Shown: piece after piece, positions 1 to 8,066 of the stretch
How positions within the stretch are numbered: position 1 is the stretch's first letter
Layout: every line of letters begins with the position of its first letter
Source of the DNA: Qipengyuania_B thermophila
Lineage (GTDB): Bacteria > Pseudomonadota > Alphaproteobacteria > Sphingomonadales > Sphingomonadaceae
Direction of reading: 5' to 3'
Assembly: GCF_004153605.1 (NCBI RefSeq)
Contig: NZ_SDSI01000002.1
Coordinates: forward strand, 744,001 to 808,000
DNA: 64,000 nt
The notes under the pieces: model-generated
What the model saw: only the letters and a program-made list of their open reading frames with translations
The model's database searches: none
What the model was told of the DNA's origin: nothing
Program-made: the position numbers and the translations under genes

Positions 1-889
1 CCAGGTAGATGTCGCTGTTCGGCCCGAGGTCGACCTCGACCCGGTTGCCGCCATCCGGGTCGATCACGAACAGCTGCACCAGCGCGTTCGGGCTGCCCGC
101 GACGGGATAGCGCTGCTCGAACACGCGGGTGCCGGTTGCTCCGATGGCGGCGCGGGTGACGATGCCGACGCCGCTCTCGTCGAACCGCTGCACCGCGATG
201 CGGCGGTCGCCCGGTGCCCACCAGTAGCCGGTGAGGCGCTTCATTTCCTCCTGCGCGACGAACTCGGCCTCGCCCCAGCGGACCGTGTCGCTGCTGTCGG
301 GCGGCGTCACCGGCTGCGGCTCGCTGCCGACCGCGCCGACCCACAGCCGGCCCTCGCGCGCAAAGGAGACGAAGCCGCCCGACGGGCTGAGCTTGGGGTT
401 CAGCTCGCTTTCGGGGGTGTCAGTGAGGCGCGTGATCTCGCCGCCGAGGCGGGCGAGGAACAGGTCGCCATCGAGGGGCACCAGCAGGCTCTGCCCGTCC
501 GCATTCCACTGGTAGCTGACAATCCCGCGCAGGTTGCCGATGCGGGCGCGCTCGCGCTGCATCTTCTCGGCTTCCGAAAGCTCGCGGCCGGTGCCAAGCT
601 TCAGGCTGTCGACGAGCATCGCCCATTCGCCCGTCTCGCGGTCGTAGCCCCAAAGGTCGAACCGCTCGCGGTCATCCTCGCGGTTGCGCAGGAGCGTCAG
701 ATACCGCCCGTCGGGTGACAGCTGCGCGGCGCGGGGTGCCGGTCCGTCGAGCGAGGGGCTGGCAAACACCCGCTCGAAGGTGAGCGGCGGCGCGGCGTCC
801 TGCGTCTGGGGGGCGCTCACCGGCTGCGCCCCCGCGGCAAGCGGCGTGGCAAGGGCGATGGCAGCGGCAAGTGCGGTGAAGGTTCGCAT
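1..889 (-). CDS. Dipeptidyl peptidase IV-type S9 serine peptidase, N-terminal part
   Basis: This is the first ~296 codons of a secreted S9 peptidase; the gene runs off the left edge, so the catalytic alpha/beta-hydrolase domain is not visible. Translation from the ATG at 889 begins with a signal peptide (MRTFTALAAAIALATPLAAG), followed by the beta-propeller pattern of S9B enzymes: LSPDGRYLTLLR, a DLWGYD strand, QWNADGQSLLVPLDGDLF, LSPSGGFVSF and the stretch EFVAQEEMKRLTGYWWAPGD. That last stretch resembles the double-Glu region that binds the substrate N-terminus in DPP IV. The family releases Xaa-Pro dipeptides in the periplasm or outside the cell. A promoter and the upstream rplS terminator lie just in front of it. 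Confidence 0.85.
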   Translation of the reverse strand, partial: MRTFTALAAAIALATPLAAGAQPVSAPQTQDAAPPLTFERVFASPSLDGPAPRAAQLSPDGRYLTLLRNREDDRERFDLWGYDRETGEWAMLVDSLKLGTGRELSEAEKMQRERARIGNLRGIVSYQWNADGQSLLVPLDGDLFLARLGGEITRLTDTPESELNPKLSPSGGFVSFAREGRLWVGAVGSEPQPVTPPDSSDTVRWGEAEFVAQEEMKRLTGYWWAPGDRRIAVQRFDESGVGIVTRAAIGATGTRVFEQRYPVAGSPNALVQLFVIDPDGGNRVEVDLGPNSDIYL

Positions 890-922
890 GGCAAGGCGTC
901 GTCCCGTGACTGTTCGGCCGAT

Positions 923-950
923 CCCTAGCCGCCCTGCTGCGCACGAACAA
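923..950 (-). promoter_or_regulatory. Predicted sigma70 promoter of the dipeptidyl peptidase gene
   Basis: On the minus strand TTGTTC (945-950) and CTAGGG (923-928) are separated by 16 bp. The predicted start site is near 916, giving a leader of roughly 27 nt. The -35 element overlaps the tail of the rplS terminator. The call is by eye only. Confidence 0.4.
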
Positions 951-985
951 GAAAGGCGCCGCGGTCCGCCCGCGACGCCCTTCTT
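948..985 (-). terminator. Rho-independent terminator downstream of rplS
   Basis: Reading the minus strand, GGCGTCGCG and CGCGGCGCC form a 9-bp stem (one G-U pair) around a 7-nt loop, followed by TTTCTT. It lies about 20 bases past the rplS stop codon and before the next promoter, so it probably ends the trmD-rplS transcript. Confidence 0.75.
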
Positions 986-1004
986 CGTTTCGTGCCGTCT
1001 GCGC

Positions 1005-1373
1005 TCAGGCCTTGGGCGCGTTGTCCCGCCGCTCGGCGATGCGGGCGCGCTTGCCGGTGCGGCCGCGCAGGTAATAGAGTTTGGCGCGGCGGACGACACC
1101 CCGGCGCACCACCTCGATGCTGTCGATGATCGGCGAGTAGAGCGGAAACACGCGCTCCACCCCTTCGCCGAAGCTCATCTTGCGGACGGTGAAGTTCGAG
1201 CCCATGCCCCGGTTGGAGCGGGCAATCACCACGCCCTCGAAGTTCTGCACGCGCTCCCGCGTGCCCTCGATCACCTTGACGCCGACGCGCAGCGTGTCGC
1301 CCGCGCGGAAGTCGGGGATGTCCTTGGCCGCTTTGGCGATTTCCTCGGCCTCGATCTGCTGAATCAGGTTCAT
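1005..1373 (-). CDS. rplS: 50S ribosomal protein L19
   Basis: This 122-residue protein has normal L19 length. The protein sits at the 30S-50S interface. The match covers the whole chain: the N-terminal MNLIQQIEAEE, the KVIEGTRERVQNFEGVVIAR core and the basic segment VVRRAKLYYLRGRTGKRARI. Its ATG at 1373 overlaps the TGA of trmD by four bases (ATGA), so the two are likely translationally coupled. A strong terminator follows. This is the usual last gene of the rpsP-rimM-trmD-rplS operon. Confidence 0.97.
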   Translation of the reverse strand: MNLIQQIEAEEIAKAAKDIPDFRAGDTLRVGVKVIEGTRERVQNFEGVVIARSNRGMGSNFTVRKMSFGEGVERVFPLYSPIIDSIEVVRRGVVRRAKLYYLRGRTGKRARIAERRDNAPKA

Positions 1374-2110
1374 TGGTCCTGGTCCCTTGCCGTGTGCCGC
1401 GCGCCAGAGGCAGGTCGCACCCGAGCGTCACAGTAACGCTCCCAGAGGTCCGGCCTGCGTGACCGTGTGTCGCGTTCGCTCATGGATTGCCTCCATGCGG
1501 CGATCTTCGCATGATCCCCCGATCGCAGCACTTCAGGGATCGTGCGCCCTTCCCACTCCTGAGGTCGGGTGTATTGCGGATATTCGAGCAGGCCGCTTTC
1601 GAAGCTCTCCTCGGTTCCGCTCTCGGGCGCGCCCATTACGCCGGGCAACAGTCGAATGCAAGCGTCGAGAATGGCCAGCGCGGCCGGCTCGCCGCCCGAC
1701 AGGACGATGTCGCCGAGGGACACCTGCTCGATGAAGGGGCGCGCCTCGAACAGGCGTTCGTCGAAGCCTTCGAAGCGCCCGCACAGCAGGACGACACCGG
1801 ACCCGGCGGCGATCTGGCGGATGCGGGTCTGGGTGATGGGTGTTCCCCGCGGCGTCATGGCGAGCACGGGCCGCCCGTCGCGCACGCTGTCAACCGCCCG
1901 GGCAAGGACATCCGCCTTCAGCACCATGCCCGCGCCGCCCCCGGCAGGCGTGTCGTCCACCGTGCGGTGGCGGTCCGTCGCGAAGTCGCGGATCTGCACC
2001 GCCTCGCACGACCATTCGCCCTGGGCGAGCGCACGTCCGGCCAGGCTTTCTCCGAGCGGCCCGGGAAACATCTGCGGGTAGAGCGTTAGGACGGTAGCGG
2101 CGAACGGCAT
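1370..2110 (-). CDS. trmD: tRNA (guanine-N1)-methyltransferase
   Basis: TrmD makes m1G37 in tRNAs that read CNN codons and so prevents +1 frameshifting. The 246-residue product shows the SPOUT trefoil-knot signatures: FPGPLGESLAGRAL near the N-terminus, PAGGGAGMVLKADVL, LCGRFEGFDERL and GDIVLSGGEPAAL. The ATG at 2110 was chosen because MPFAATVLTLYPQMFPG matches the usual TrmD N-terminus; a start 36 bases further upstream would add an unrelated extension. In many relatives trmD directly follows rimM. Here a plus-strand flavoenzyme gene lies between them, only 41 bases from the trmD start. Confidence 0.95.
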   Translation of the reverse strand: MPFAATVLTLYPQMFPGPLGESLAGRALAQGEWSCEAVQIRDFATDRHRTVDDTPAGGGAGMVLKADVLARAVDSVRDGRPVLAMTPRGTPITQTRIRQIAAGSGVVLLCGRFEGFDERLFEARPFIEQVSLGDIVLSGGEPAALAILDACIRLLPGVMGAPESGTEESFESGLLEYPQYTRPQEWEGRTIPEVLRSGDHAKIAAWRQSMSERDTRSRRPDLWERYCDARVRPASGARHTARDQDQ

Positions 2111-2151
2111 GACGCCCGCCTTGGATCGACGGGAGGCACGAGGCAAGCGCT

Positions 2152-3060
2152 GTGGAAGACTGCATCATCATCGGGGGCGGGCCGGCGGGCCTGACGGCAG
2201 CGATCTACCTCGCCCGCTATCATCTCGACATCCGGCTGTTCGACTGCGGCACGAGCCGGGCGGCGCTGATCCCGTGCACCCACAACCACGCCGGCTACCC
2301 CGACGGCATCGCCGGCACGGAGCTGGTCGAGCGCATGCGGCGGCAGGCGGAGAAATACGGCGCCCGGCGCGAGGAGAAGCGGGTCGAGAAGCTGGAACGG
2401 GACGAAGAGGGCTTTCGCGTCCACGCGCAGGGACAGGTGTTCCGCGCCCGTTCGGTCCTGCTGGCGACGGGCGTGTTCAATCTCCACCCGCCCGGCATGG
2501 ACGATGCGCTGCATGACGAGGCGCTGCGGCGCGGGGCGCTGCGCTATTGCCCGGTGTGCGACGGTTACGAGGTGACGGACAAGCGCGTGGGAGTCATCGG
2601 CACGCGGCAGCACGGGACCGCCGAAACCCTGTTCATCCGCACCTTCACCCGCGATCTCACCCTGATCGCGCCCGACGCCGAGCACGACCTCGACGCCGAG
2701 TGCATCACCAGCCTCGACGAGGCCGGCGTCGCGCGCGTCGACGGGCCGTGCGGCCGCTACCGTCTCGAGGGCGACCGGCTGGCGGTGGAGACGGCGCGCG
2801 GCTGGATGAGCTTCGACAGCGTGTACCCGGCGCTCGGCTCGCACATCCGCTCCGAACTGGCCGTCGCGCTGGGCGCGCGGGCCAACGAGGATGGCCGGCT
2901 GGAGGTCAGCGACCATCTGGAGACCAGCGTGCGCAACCTGTTCGCCGCGGGCGACGTGGTGGAAGGACTGGACCAGATCAGCAACGCCATGGGACAGGCC
3001 GGAGTCGCGGCAACCCGGATCCGCAACCGGCTGGCCGAGGAGCGGGCGGTGTGGCGCTGA
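2152..3060 (+). CDS. Thioredoxin reductase-like FAD/NAD(P)-dependent oxidoreductase
   Basis: This 302-residue two-dinucleotide-fold flavoprotein of the TrxB family starts at GTG 2152, with GGGAGG about 15 bases upstream. The FAD-binding GGGPAG lies at residues 8-13, a CPVCDG redox motif places cysteines at 133 and 136, and the distal FAD motif reads AAGDVVEGLDQISNAMGQAG. The second nucleotide-binding site, normally GGGxSA, reads IGTRQHGTAE here and is degenerate, so NADPH use is uncertain. The gene sits antisense between rimM and trmD, convergent with rimM (6-bp gap) and divergent from trmD. It could reduce thioredoxin, ferredoxin or another disulphide substrate. Confidence 0.85.
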   Translation: MEDCIIIGGGPAGLTAAIYLARYHLDIRLFDCGTSRAALIPCTHNHAGYPDGIAGTELVERMRRQAEKYGARREEKRVEKLERDEEGFRVHAQGQVFRARSVLLATGVFNLHPPGMDDALHDEALRRGALRYCPVCDGYEVTDKRVGVIGTRQHGTAETLFIRTFTRDLTLIAPDAEHDLDAECITSLDEAGVARVDGPCGRYRLEGDRLAVETARGWMSFDSVYPALGSHIRSELAVALGARANEDGRLEVSDHLETSVRNLFAAGDVVEGLDQISNAMGQAGVAATRIRNRLAEERAVWR

Positions 3061-3066
3061 GGCGCT

Positions 3067-3603
3067 CTAGCCCGCGTCGGCGAAGTCGTCGCTGACCACC
3101 AGCCGTTCCGCATCCCATGCCGGAACGGCGGCGGGGATGAGCGGGACCATGAAGCGCGCCCCCGAAGGGCGCTCGATCTCGACGATGTCGGTCGCGCCGA
3201 AGTTCTCGACCGCCACCACCGTGCCGATCACGGCGCCGCTCGCCTCCGCGACCGCCGCGAGGCCGAGCAGGTCGGCATGGTAGAACTCGCCCTCTCCGAG
3301 CGGCGGCAGGGCCGAACGCGGCACGGTCAGCCGCGTTCCGCGCAGCCGTTCGGCCATCGTCCGGTCTGTCACCTCGGCAAACCGCGCGATGGCCCCGCCC
3401 CGCCCGTCGCTGCGGACGGAGCGCAGGGTCAGTGCGCCGTCGTTGAAGAGGGCGTGTCCGGCGAGAGCATCAATCCCTTCACCGAAGAGCTTGAGACGAA
3501 CCTCGCCCGTCACTCCATGCGCCCCGGCGATCGCCGCAAGGGTGACGGTGGTGCGCGCCTCCTCCCCGGCGTCGGCCGGCGTGCGGGAGGAGGCGCCGGG
3601 CAT
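3067..3603 (-). CDS. rimM: Ribosome maturation factor RimM
   Basis: RimM binds S19 in the 30S head and helps mature 16S rRNA. The 178-residue product has an N-terminal RimM barrel (TLAAIAGAHGVTGEVRLKLF; GEFYHADLLGL) and a C-terminal PRC-barrel (GTVVAVENFGATDIVEIERP; MVPLIPAAVP). ATG 3603 overlaps the rpsP TGA by one base (TGATG); a GTG one codon upstream is an alternative start. Downstream, instead of trmD, there is an inward-facing plus-strand gene. Confidence 0.95.
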   Translation of the reverse strand: MPGASSRTPADAGEEARTTVTLAAIAGAHGVTGEVRLKLFGEGIDALAGHALFNDGALTLRSVRSDGRGGAIARFAEVTDRTMAERLRGTRLTVPRSALPPLGEGEFYHADLLGLAAVAEASGAVIGTVVAVENFGATDIVEIERPSGARFMVPLIPAAVPAWDAERLVVSDDFADAG

Positions 3604-4067
3604 CACCCCTCCGCCGCAGCGTCGCTGCTGACAGCGGTGGCGGCGTCGTCGCCGGTCGCGGGGGCAGCGTCGCCCTCAGCCGCGTTGTCCGACCCGGCGC
3701 CCGCCGCGGCGGCGGCCGCTTCTTCGGCTTCGGCCTGCTTGGCGGCCCGCTCTTCCGCGCGCTCCTTGGCCTTCTCGCCCGGCTCGCCCTTCTTCGGGTT
3801 GGACCGCGCGGCGCGCTCCTTGATCCCGGCGGCGTCGAGGAACCGCGCCACGCGGTCGGACGGCTGCGCCCCCACGCCCAGCCAGTGCCGCGCCCGATCC
3901 TCGTTCAGCTTCACCCGCTCGGGCGAGTCCTTCGCCAGCAGCGGATTGTAGGTGCCGATCTGCTCCAGATACTTGCCGTCGCGCGGGGCGCGGCTGTCCG
4001 CCACCACGATGCGGTAATAGGGGCGCTTCTTGGCGCCGCCGCGCGAGAGACGGATTGCGATTGCCAT
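3603..4067 (-). CDS. rpsP: 30S ribosomal protein S16 with long C-terminal tail
   Basis: The S16 core occupies residues 1-80: MAIAIRLSRGGAKKRPYYRI, VVADSRAPRDGKYLEQIGTYNPL and a WLGVGAQPSDRVARFL segment. The 154-residue length exceeds the roughly 80-90 residues of most S16 proteins. The extra part is a low-complexity Ala/Glu/Lys tail (EKAKERAEERAAKQAEAEE, then Ala/Asp/Gly repeats), of a kind common in alphaproteobacteria. The start at 4067 is the conserved MAIAIRL. It is the first gene of the rpsP-rimM unit, 31 bases downstream of ffh. Confidence 0.96.
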   Translation of the reverse strand: MAIAIRLSRGGAKKRPYYRIVVADSRAPRDGKYLEQIGTYNPLLAKDSPERVKLNEDRARHWLGVGAQPSDRVARFLDAAGIKERAARSNPKKGEPGEKAKERAEERAAKQAEAEEAAAAAAGAGSDNAAEGDAAPATGDDAATAVSSDAAAEG

Positions 4068-4098
4068 GGTCGTGTGCCTTTCCGGTAGGTTTGAGTGA

Positions 4099-5589
4099 CT
4101 ATTTCTTGAGCAGCTTCTGAAGGTCGGGAGGGAGCGTGCCGGGATCGGGCAGACCGCCGGCGCCGCCGGGAAGGCCCGGCAGCCCGGCCAGCGGATTGGC
4201 ACCGCCCATCGCGCCGCCCTTGCCGCCGAGCAGACCGCCCAGCCCTCCGCCGCCGCCAAGCAGCGCGCCCAGCCCCTTCAGCCCGCCCATCTTGCGGATC
4301 TGCTTCATCGCCCGCTCCATTTCCTGATGCATCTTGAGCAGGCGGTTGATGTCCTGGACCTCGGTGCCCGAGCCGGCCGCCACCCGCCGCTTGCGCTTGG
4401 CGTTGAGCAGTTCGGGCCGGCTGCGCTCCTTGGGCGTCATGGAGCCGATGATCGCGTCCATGCGCACCAGCAGCCGCTCGTCGACATTGCCCGGCGCCAT
4501 GGCCGCCTTGGCCTTCTTCATCCCCGGCAGCATGCCCGCCAGAGCGCCCAGACCGCCCATCCTCTGCATCTGCCGCAGCTGCATCCGCAGATCGTCGAGG
4601 TCGAACTTGCCGGCGGCGAACTTGCGCGCCAGCGCTTCCGCGTCCTCCGCCTCGATGGTGGCCGCGGCCCGCTCGACGAGGCTGACCACGTCGCCCATGC
4701 CGAGGATGCGGCCGGCAACCCGCTCGGCGTTGAAAGGCTCGAGCGCGTCGAGCTTCTCGCCGGTGCCGGCGAACTTGATCGGCTTGCCGGTGACGTGCCG
4801 CATCGACAGGGCGGCGCCGCCCCGCGCGTCGCCGTCCATCCGGGTCAGCACCACGCCGGTCAGCGGCACCTCGCCGCTGAACGACTGGGCGACGTTGACC
4901 GCGTCCTGGCCGGTCAGCGCGTCGACGACCAGCAGCACCTCGGTCGGAGACGCCACCTGCGCCACCGCCTGCATCTCGGCCATCAGCGCATCGTCGACAT
5001 GCAGCCGCCCCGCGGTGTCGAGCAGCAGCACGTCGAAGGCCTGCATCCGCGCCGCCTCGAGCGCGCGGCGGGCGATGTCCACCGGCTGCTGTCCGGGAAC
5101 GATCGGCAGGGTGGCGACATCGATCTGCCGGCCGAGCACCGCCAGCTGCTCCTGCGCGGCCGGACGCTGCACGTCGAGCGACGCCATCAGCGGCTTCTTG
5201 CCCCGCTTCTCGCGGATCATGCGGGCGAGCTTGGCCGTCGTGGTGGTCTTGCCCGACCCCTGCAGCCCGACCATCATGATGATGACCGGCGGACGCGCGT
5301 CGAGGAGCAGGTCGGCCGTTCCCTCTCCGCCAAGCATTGCGACCAGCTCGTCGTGGACGATCTTGACCACCTGCTGCCCGGGGGTGACCGACCGCAGCAC
5401 GTCCTGTCCGACCGCCTTCTCGGTCACGGCGTCGATGAAGCGTCGCACCACCGGCAGCGCGACATCCGCCTCCAGTAGCGCGATTCGCACCTCGCGCATC
5501 GCGTCCCGCACGTCCTGCTCGCGCAGCGCGCCGCGACCCTTGAGCCGGTCGAAGACCCCGCCGAGCCGCTCTGACAGTGTGTCGAACAT
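4099..5589 (-). CDS. ffh: Signal recognition particle protein Ffh
   Basis: Ffh is the GTPase of the bacterial SRP. It binds 4.5S RNA and signal sequences of nascent membrane proteins and docks with FtsY. The 496-residue product has the N domain, then the G domain with P-loop GLQGSGKT (108-115), DTAGRLHVDD and TRMDGDARGG. The C-terminal M domain is Met-rich and ends in Gly/Leu repeats and PPDLQKLLKK. Start 5589 gives the standard MFDTLSERLGGVFDRLKG; a longer open frame upstream runs through tRNA-Ala and is not coding. Confidence 0.97.
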   Translation of the reverse strand: MFDTLSERLGGVFDRLKGRGALREQDVRDAMREVRIALLEADVALPVVRRFIDAVTEKAVGQDVLRSVTPGQQVVKIVHDELVAMLGGEGTADLLLDARPPVIIMMVGLQGSGKTTTTAKLARMIREKRGKKPLMASLDVQRPAAQEQLAVLGRQIDVATLPIVPGQQPVDIARRALEAARMQAFDVLLLDTAGRLHVDDALMAEMQAVAQVASPTEVLLVVDALTGQDAVNVAQSFSGEVPLTGVVLTRMDGDARGGAALSMRHVTGKPIKFAGTGEKLDALEPFNAERVAGRILGMGDVVSLVERAAATIEAEDAEALARKFAAGKFDLDDLRMQLRQMQRMGGLGALAGMLPGMKKAKAAMAPGNVDERLLVRMDAIIGSMTPKERSRPELLNAKRKRRVAAGSGTEVQDINRLLKMHQEMERAMKQIRKMGGLKGLGALLGGGGGLGGLLGGKGGAMGGANPLAGLPGLPGGAGGLPDPGTLPPDLQKLLKK

Positions 5590-5642
5590 GGCCGTACTCC
5601 CGCGCCTCAGGCAGCTGGTCCGCGCCACCCGCCGGCAAATGC

Positions 5643-5679
5643 AAAAAGCGCCGGCGGACGAAACCTCGTCGGCCGGCGT
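5643..5679 (-). terminator. Rho-independent terminator of tRNA-Ala
   Basis: On the minus strand CGCCGGC/GCCGGCG and GACGA/TCGTC form a long stem broken by one C-C mismatch, with loop GGTT and a tail of five T. It lies about 50 bases past the tRNA CCA end and just before ffh, so it should separate the two transcripts. Confidence 0.75.
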
Positions 5680-5728
5680 GGAGCGTCGCCGCTCCGCAAT
5701 CTGGGTGCCGGACGCGGTGTCCGGCGAC

Positions 5729-5804
5729 TGGTGGAGCCTAGCGGGGTCGAACCGCTGACCTCTACAATGCCATTGTAGCGCTCTACCAACTGAGCTAAGG
5801 CCCC
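5729..5804 (-). tRNA. tRNA-Ala (anticodon GGC)
   Basis: The cloverleaf can be drawn by eye. The acceptor GGGGCCT/AGGCTCC contains the G3-U70 pair that identifies alanine tRNA. The D arm contains AGCTCAGTTGGTAGAGC, the anticodon stem is CTACA/TGTAG with loop ATGGCAT (GGC), and the T arm is GCGGTTCGACCCCGC. The 3' CCA is encoded. Total 76 nt. Confidence 0.96.
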
Positions 5805-5874
5805 GACCTGTCGTGTCCACCGGACCGAAGGGGTTTTCCCCTCCGCTGGTGGCTTTGCCTGTCGGCGGGGGCGG

Positions 5875-5903
5875 GCTTTAGGTCCCGCGCCGCGCCGATG
5901 CAA
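5875..5903 (-). promoter_or_regulatory. Predicted promoter of tRNA-Ala
   Basis: On the minus strand TTGCAT (5898-5903) and TAAAGC (5875-5880) are 17 bp apart, giving a start about 64 nt before the mature tRNA. The leader holds a small AGGGG/CCCCT hairpin. The element closely resembles the one in front of tRNA-Val in this window. Confidence 0.5.
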
Positions 5904-5963
5904 GCCTTTTTCGGCCTCGCCATTGCAACCGCCGCACGCGATCCGGCGGGGATTGCCGCGAGG

Positions 5964-6281
5964 TCAGATTTCCTCGTCCTCCTCGGGCCCCGCGGCCACG
6001 CCCAGATCGTCGTCGCCGCCAAGGTCGACCTCGTTGTCCGGCGAGTCCTCGCCGTCGTCGATGTCCTCCAGATCGTCCTCCGCCAGGTCCGCGTCGGCTT
6101 CACGGTCCTTCTTCTTCTCCAGCTCCTCGAACGGGATCGGCTGCTTGGACTTGAGCACCGGTTCGGGATGCCAGCTTTCGCCGCATTCGATGCAGGTGAC
6201 CGGCTCGCTCTTGCCGAGATCGTAGAAGCGCGTCGCGCATTTCGGACAGGTGCGCTTTGCGCCCCATTCTGGTTTCACCAT
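5964..6281 (-). CDS. TIGR02300 family (FYDLN acid) zinc-ribbon protein
   Basis: This 105-residue protein has two halves. The N-terminal half holds two cysteine pairs, CPKC and CIEC, flanking the diagnostic RFYDLGK segment; together they look like a zinc ribbon. The C-terminal half is very acidic (runs of D and E, ending PEEDEEI). The family is confined mainly to alphaproteobacteria and its function is unknown. The ATG at 6281 was preferred over the one at 6287 because GGGGA is correctly spaced for it and MVKPEWG matches the conserved N-terminus. It is divergent from aroA. Confidence 0.9.
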   Translation of the reverse strand: MVKPEWGAKRTCPKCATRFYDLGKSEPVTCIECGESWHPEPVLKSKQPIPFEELEKKKDREADADLAEDDLEDIDDGEDSPDNEVDLGGDDDLGVAAGPEEDEEI

Positions 6282-6447
6282 CGCCATTCCCCGTAGAAGT
6301 TCCGCATCCCGCAACCGCACGCGCATTGCCGGGCGCGCCGCCATGCGACGCCTGCCGCGGCGCCTTGCCATAGGGGCGCACCGCTGTCAAAAGCCGCCTG
6401 CCTCGCGCCGCCCGGCAGCGGGCGCAGCCTGAGGATCCGCCCGCCGC

Positions 6448-7758
6448 GTGCCGCACACATTCCTGCCTTCGCCTCCGCTCGTGGGCCGCCTCAGGGTGCC
6501 GGGCGACAAGTCGATCAGCCACCGCGCCCTCATCACCGCCACGCTCGCGACCGGCGAAAGCCGCATCACCGGCCTGCTCGAAGCCGAGGACACGCTCGCC
6601 ACCGCCGAGGCGATGCGCGTGATGGGCGCGGTGATCGAGAAGCGCGACGGAACCTGGCATGTTCACGGGGTGGGCGTCGGCGGCCTGCTCCAGCCGGAGG
6701 TGGCGCTGGCCATGGGCAATTCCGGCACTTCAGCCCGGCTGCTCGCCGGCCTGATTGCCAGCCACGGGATCACCGCCTGCCTGACCGGCGATGCCAGCCT
6801 GTCGCGGCGGCCGATGGAGCGCATCATCACGCCCCTGTCGCTGATGGGCGCCAGCTTCGCGCCCTCGCCCGTCGATCGCTTGCCGATGATGGTGACCGGC
6901 TGCGACCCGGCAGTGCCGATCCGCTACCGGCTTCCCGTTCCCTCGGCCCAGGTCAAGAGCGCGCTTCTGCTTGCCGCGCTGAACACCCCCGGCGAGTCGG
7001 AGATCATCGAGCCGGTGCCGACCCGCGACCATACGGAACGCATGCTCCGGGCCATGGGCGCCGCCGTCACCGTGAGCGAAGAAGGCGGCGAACGGATCAT
7101 CCGCGTTCGCGGGCGCACGGATCTCCACGCCGCCGCGATGGACGTGCCGGGCGACCCGTCCTCGGCGGCGTTCCTCGTGGTCGCCGCATTGCTGGTCGAG
7201 GGGAGCGACGTGGTGATCGGGAACGTCTGCATGAACCCCACCCGCACGGGCCTGTTCGCGGTGCTTCGCCTCATGGGCGGCTGGATCGAGGAACGCGACG
7301 CCCGGCATGTCGGGGGCGAGCCGGTGGCCGACCTCCATGTGCGCCACTCCGCCCTGACCGGGGTGGAGATCGATCCTGCCCTCGTTCCTTCGATGATCGA
7401 CGAGTTTCCCGTCTTCTTTGTCGCGGCCGCCTGCGCGCGCGGGCGCACCGTCGCGACGGGGCTTGGCGAACTGCGTGTCAAGGAAAGCGACCGGCTCGCG
7501 GCCATGGCGCGCGCGCTGACGCTGGCCGGCGCGCGGGTGGAGGAGACTGCCGACGGGCTGGTGATCGACGGCACGGGCGGGGAGCCGCTGCCCGGCACGC
7601 CCGACGGCACCGCGGTGGCGACCCTGCTCGACCACCGCGTCGCCATGAGCATGGCGGTCGCCGGGCTTGCCAGCCGCGCAGGCGTGTGCATCGACGATGC
7701 GGCGCCCATCGCGACCAGCTTCCCGGACTTCGTTCGCACGCTGGAGGAGGCGGCATGA
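6448..7758 (+). CDS. aroA: 3-phosphoshikimate 1-carboxyvinyltransferase (EPSP synthase, class II type)
   Basis: The enzyme transfers enolpyruvate from PEP to shikimate-3-phosphate in aromatic amino acid synthesis. The 436-residue product starts at GTG 6448. Class II signatures are all present: GDKS (19-22), SAQVK (166-170), RDHTE (193-197) and NPTR (263-266). Its PEP-site loop reads GNSGTSARL with Gly93, where the glyphosate-insensitive CP4 enzyme has Ala. The stop overlaps the next gene by ATGA, and the order aroA, membrane protein, cmk, rpsA suggests one transcription unit. Confidence 0.96.
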   Translation: MPHTFLPSPPLVGRLRVPGDKSISHRALITATLATGESRITGLLEAEDTLATAEAMRVMGAVIEKRDGTWHVHGVGVGGLLQPEVALAMGNSGTSARLLAGLIASHGITACLTGDASLSRRPMERIITPLSLMGASFAPSPVDRLPMMVTGCDPAVPIRYRLPVPSAQVKSALLLAALNTPGESEIIEPVPTRDHTERMLRAMGAAVTVSEEGGERIIRVRGRTDLHAAAMDVPGDPSSAAFLVVAALLVEGSDVVIGNVCMNPTRTGLFAVLRLMGGWIEERDARHVGGEPVADLHVRHSALTGVEIDPALVPSMIDEFPVFFVAAACARGRTVATGLGELRVKESDRLAAMARALTLAGARVEETADGLVIDGTGGEPLPGTPDGTAVATLLDHRVAMSMAVAGLASRAGVCIDDAAPIATSFPDFVRTLEEAA

Positions 7759-8066
7759 GCGGGCTGGCCACCGGCACGATCGACGGGGCGATGGCGGCCG
7801 GCTTTGTCGGCACCGCGTGCATCATCGGCGCCTATGCATATCTCACCCTCAGCAAGGCCCCCAACCCCTTTGTCCTGCACGGGACGAACCTGGCCGGCGC
7901 CATGCTGCTGACCATGTCCCTGCTGGTGCACACCAATTGGCCGAGCCTGGTGCTGGAGGGGTTCTGGGCCGCCATCGCCATTGCCGGACTGGTCAAGGCG
8001 GCGCGCGCACGCACACGTCCCGGCGACCTGGTTCCGGTTCCCGAGAGTCGCGAGGTGCCGGAATGA
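7755..8066 (+). CDS. Small membrane protein, CBU_0592-like
   Basis: This 103-residue protein has about three hydrophobic segments (AAGFVGTACIIGAYAYLTL; NLAGAMLLTMSLLV; FWAAIAIAGLVKAA) and a short charged C-terminus. The pattern, including KAPNPFVLHGTNLAGA, fits the CBU_0592-like membrane domain, whose function is unknown. Its ATG overlaps the aroA stop and its stop overlaps the cmk start, both by four bases, so translation of the three is probably coupled. Confidence 0.8.
   Translation: MSGLATGTIDGAMAAGFVGTACIIGAYAYLTLSKAPNPFVLHGTNLAGAMLLTMSLLVHTNWPSLVLEGFWAAIAIAGLVKAARARTRPGDLVPVPESREVPE

Noticed and set aside
5590..5820. Longer ffh product beginning at 5820
   Set aside because: The extension would be translated from tRNA-Ala and its terminator. 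The family start MFDTLSERL is at 5589.
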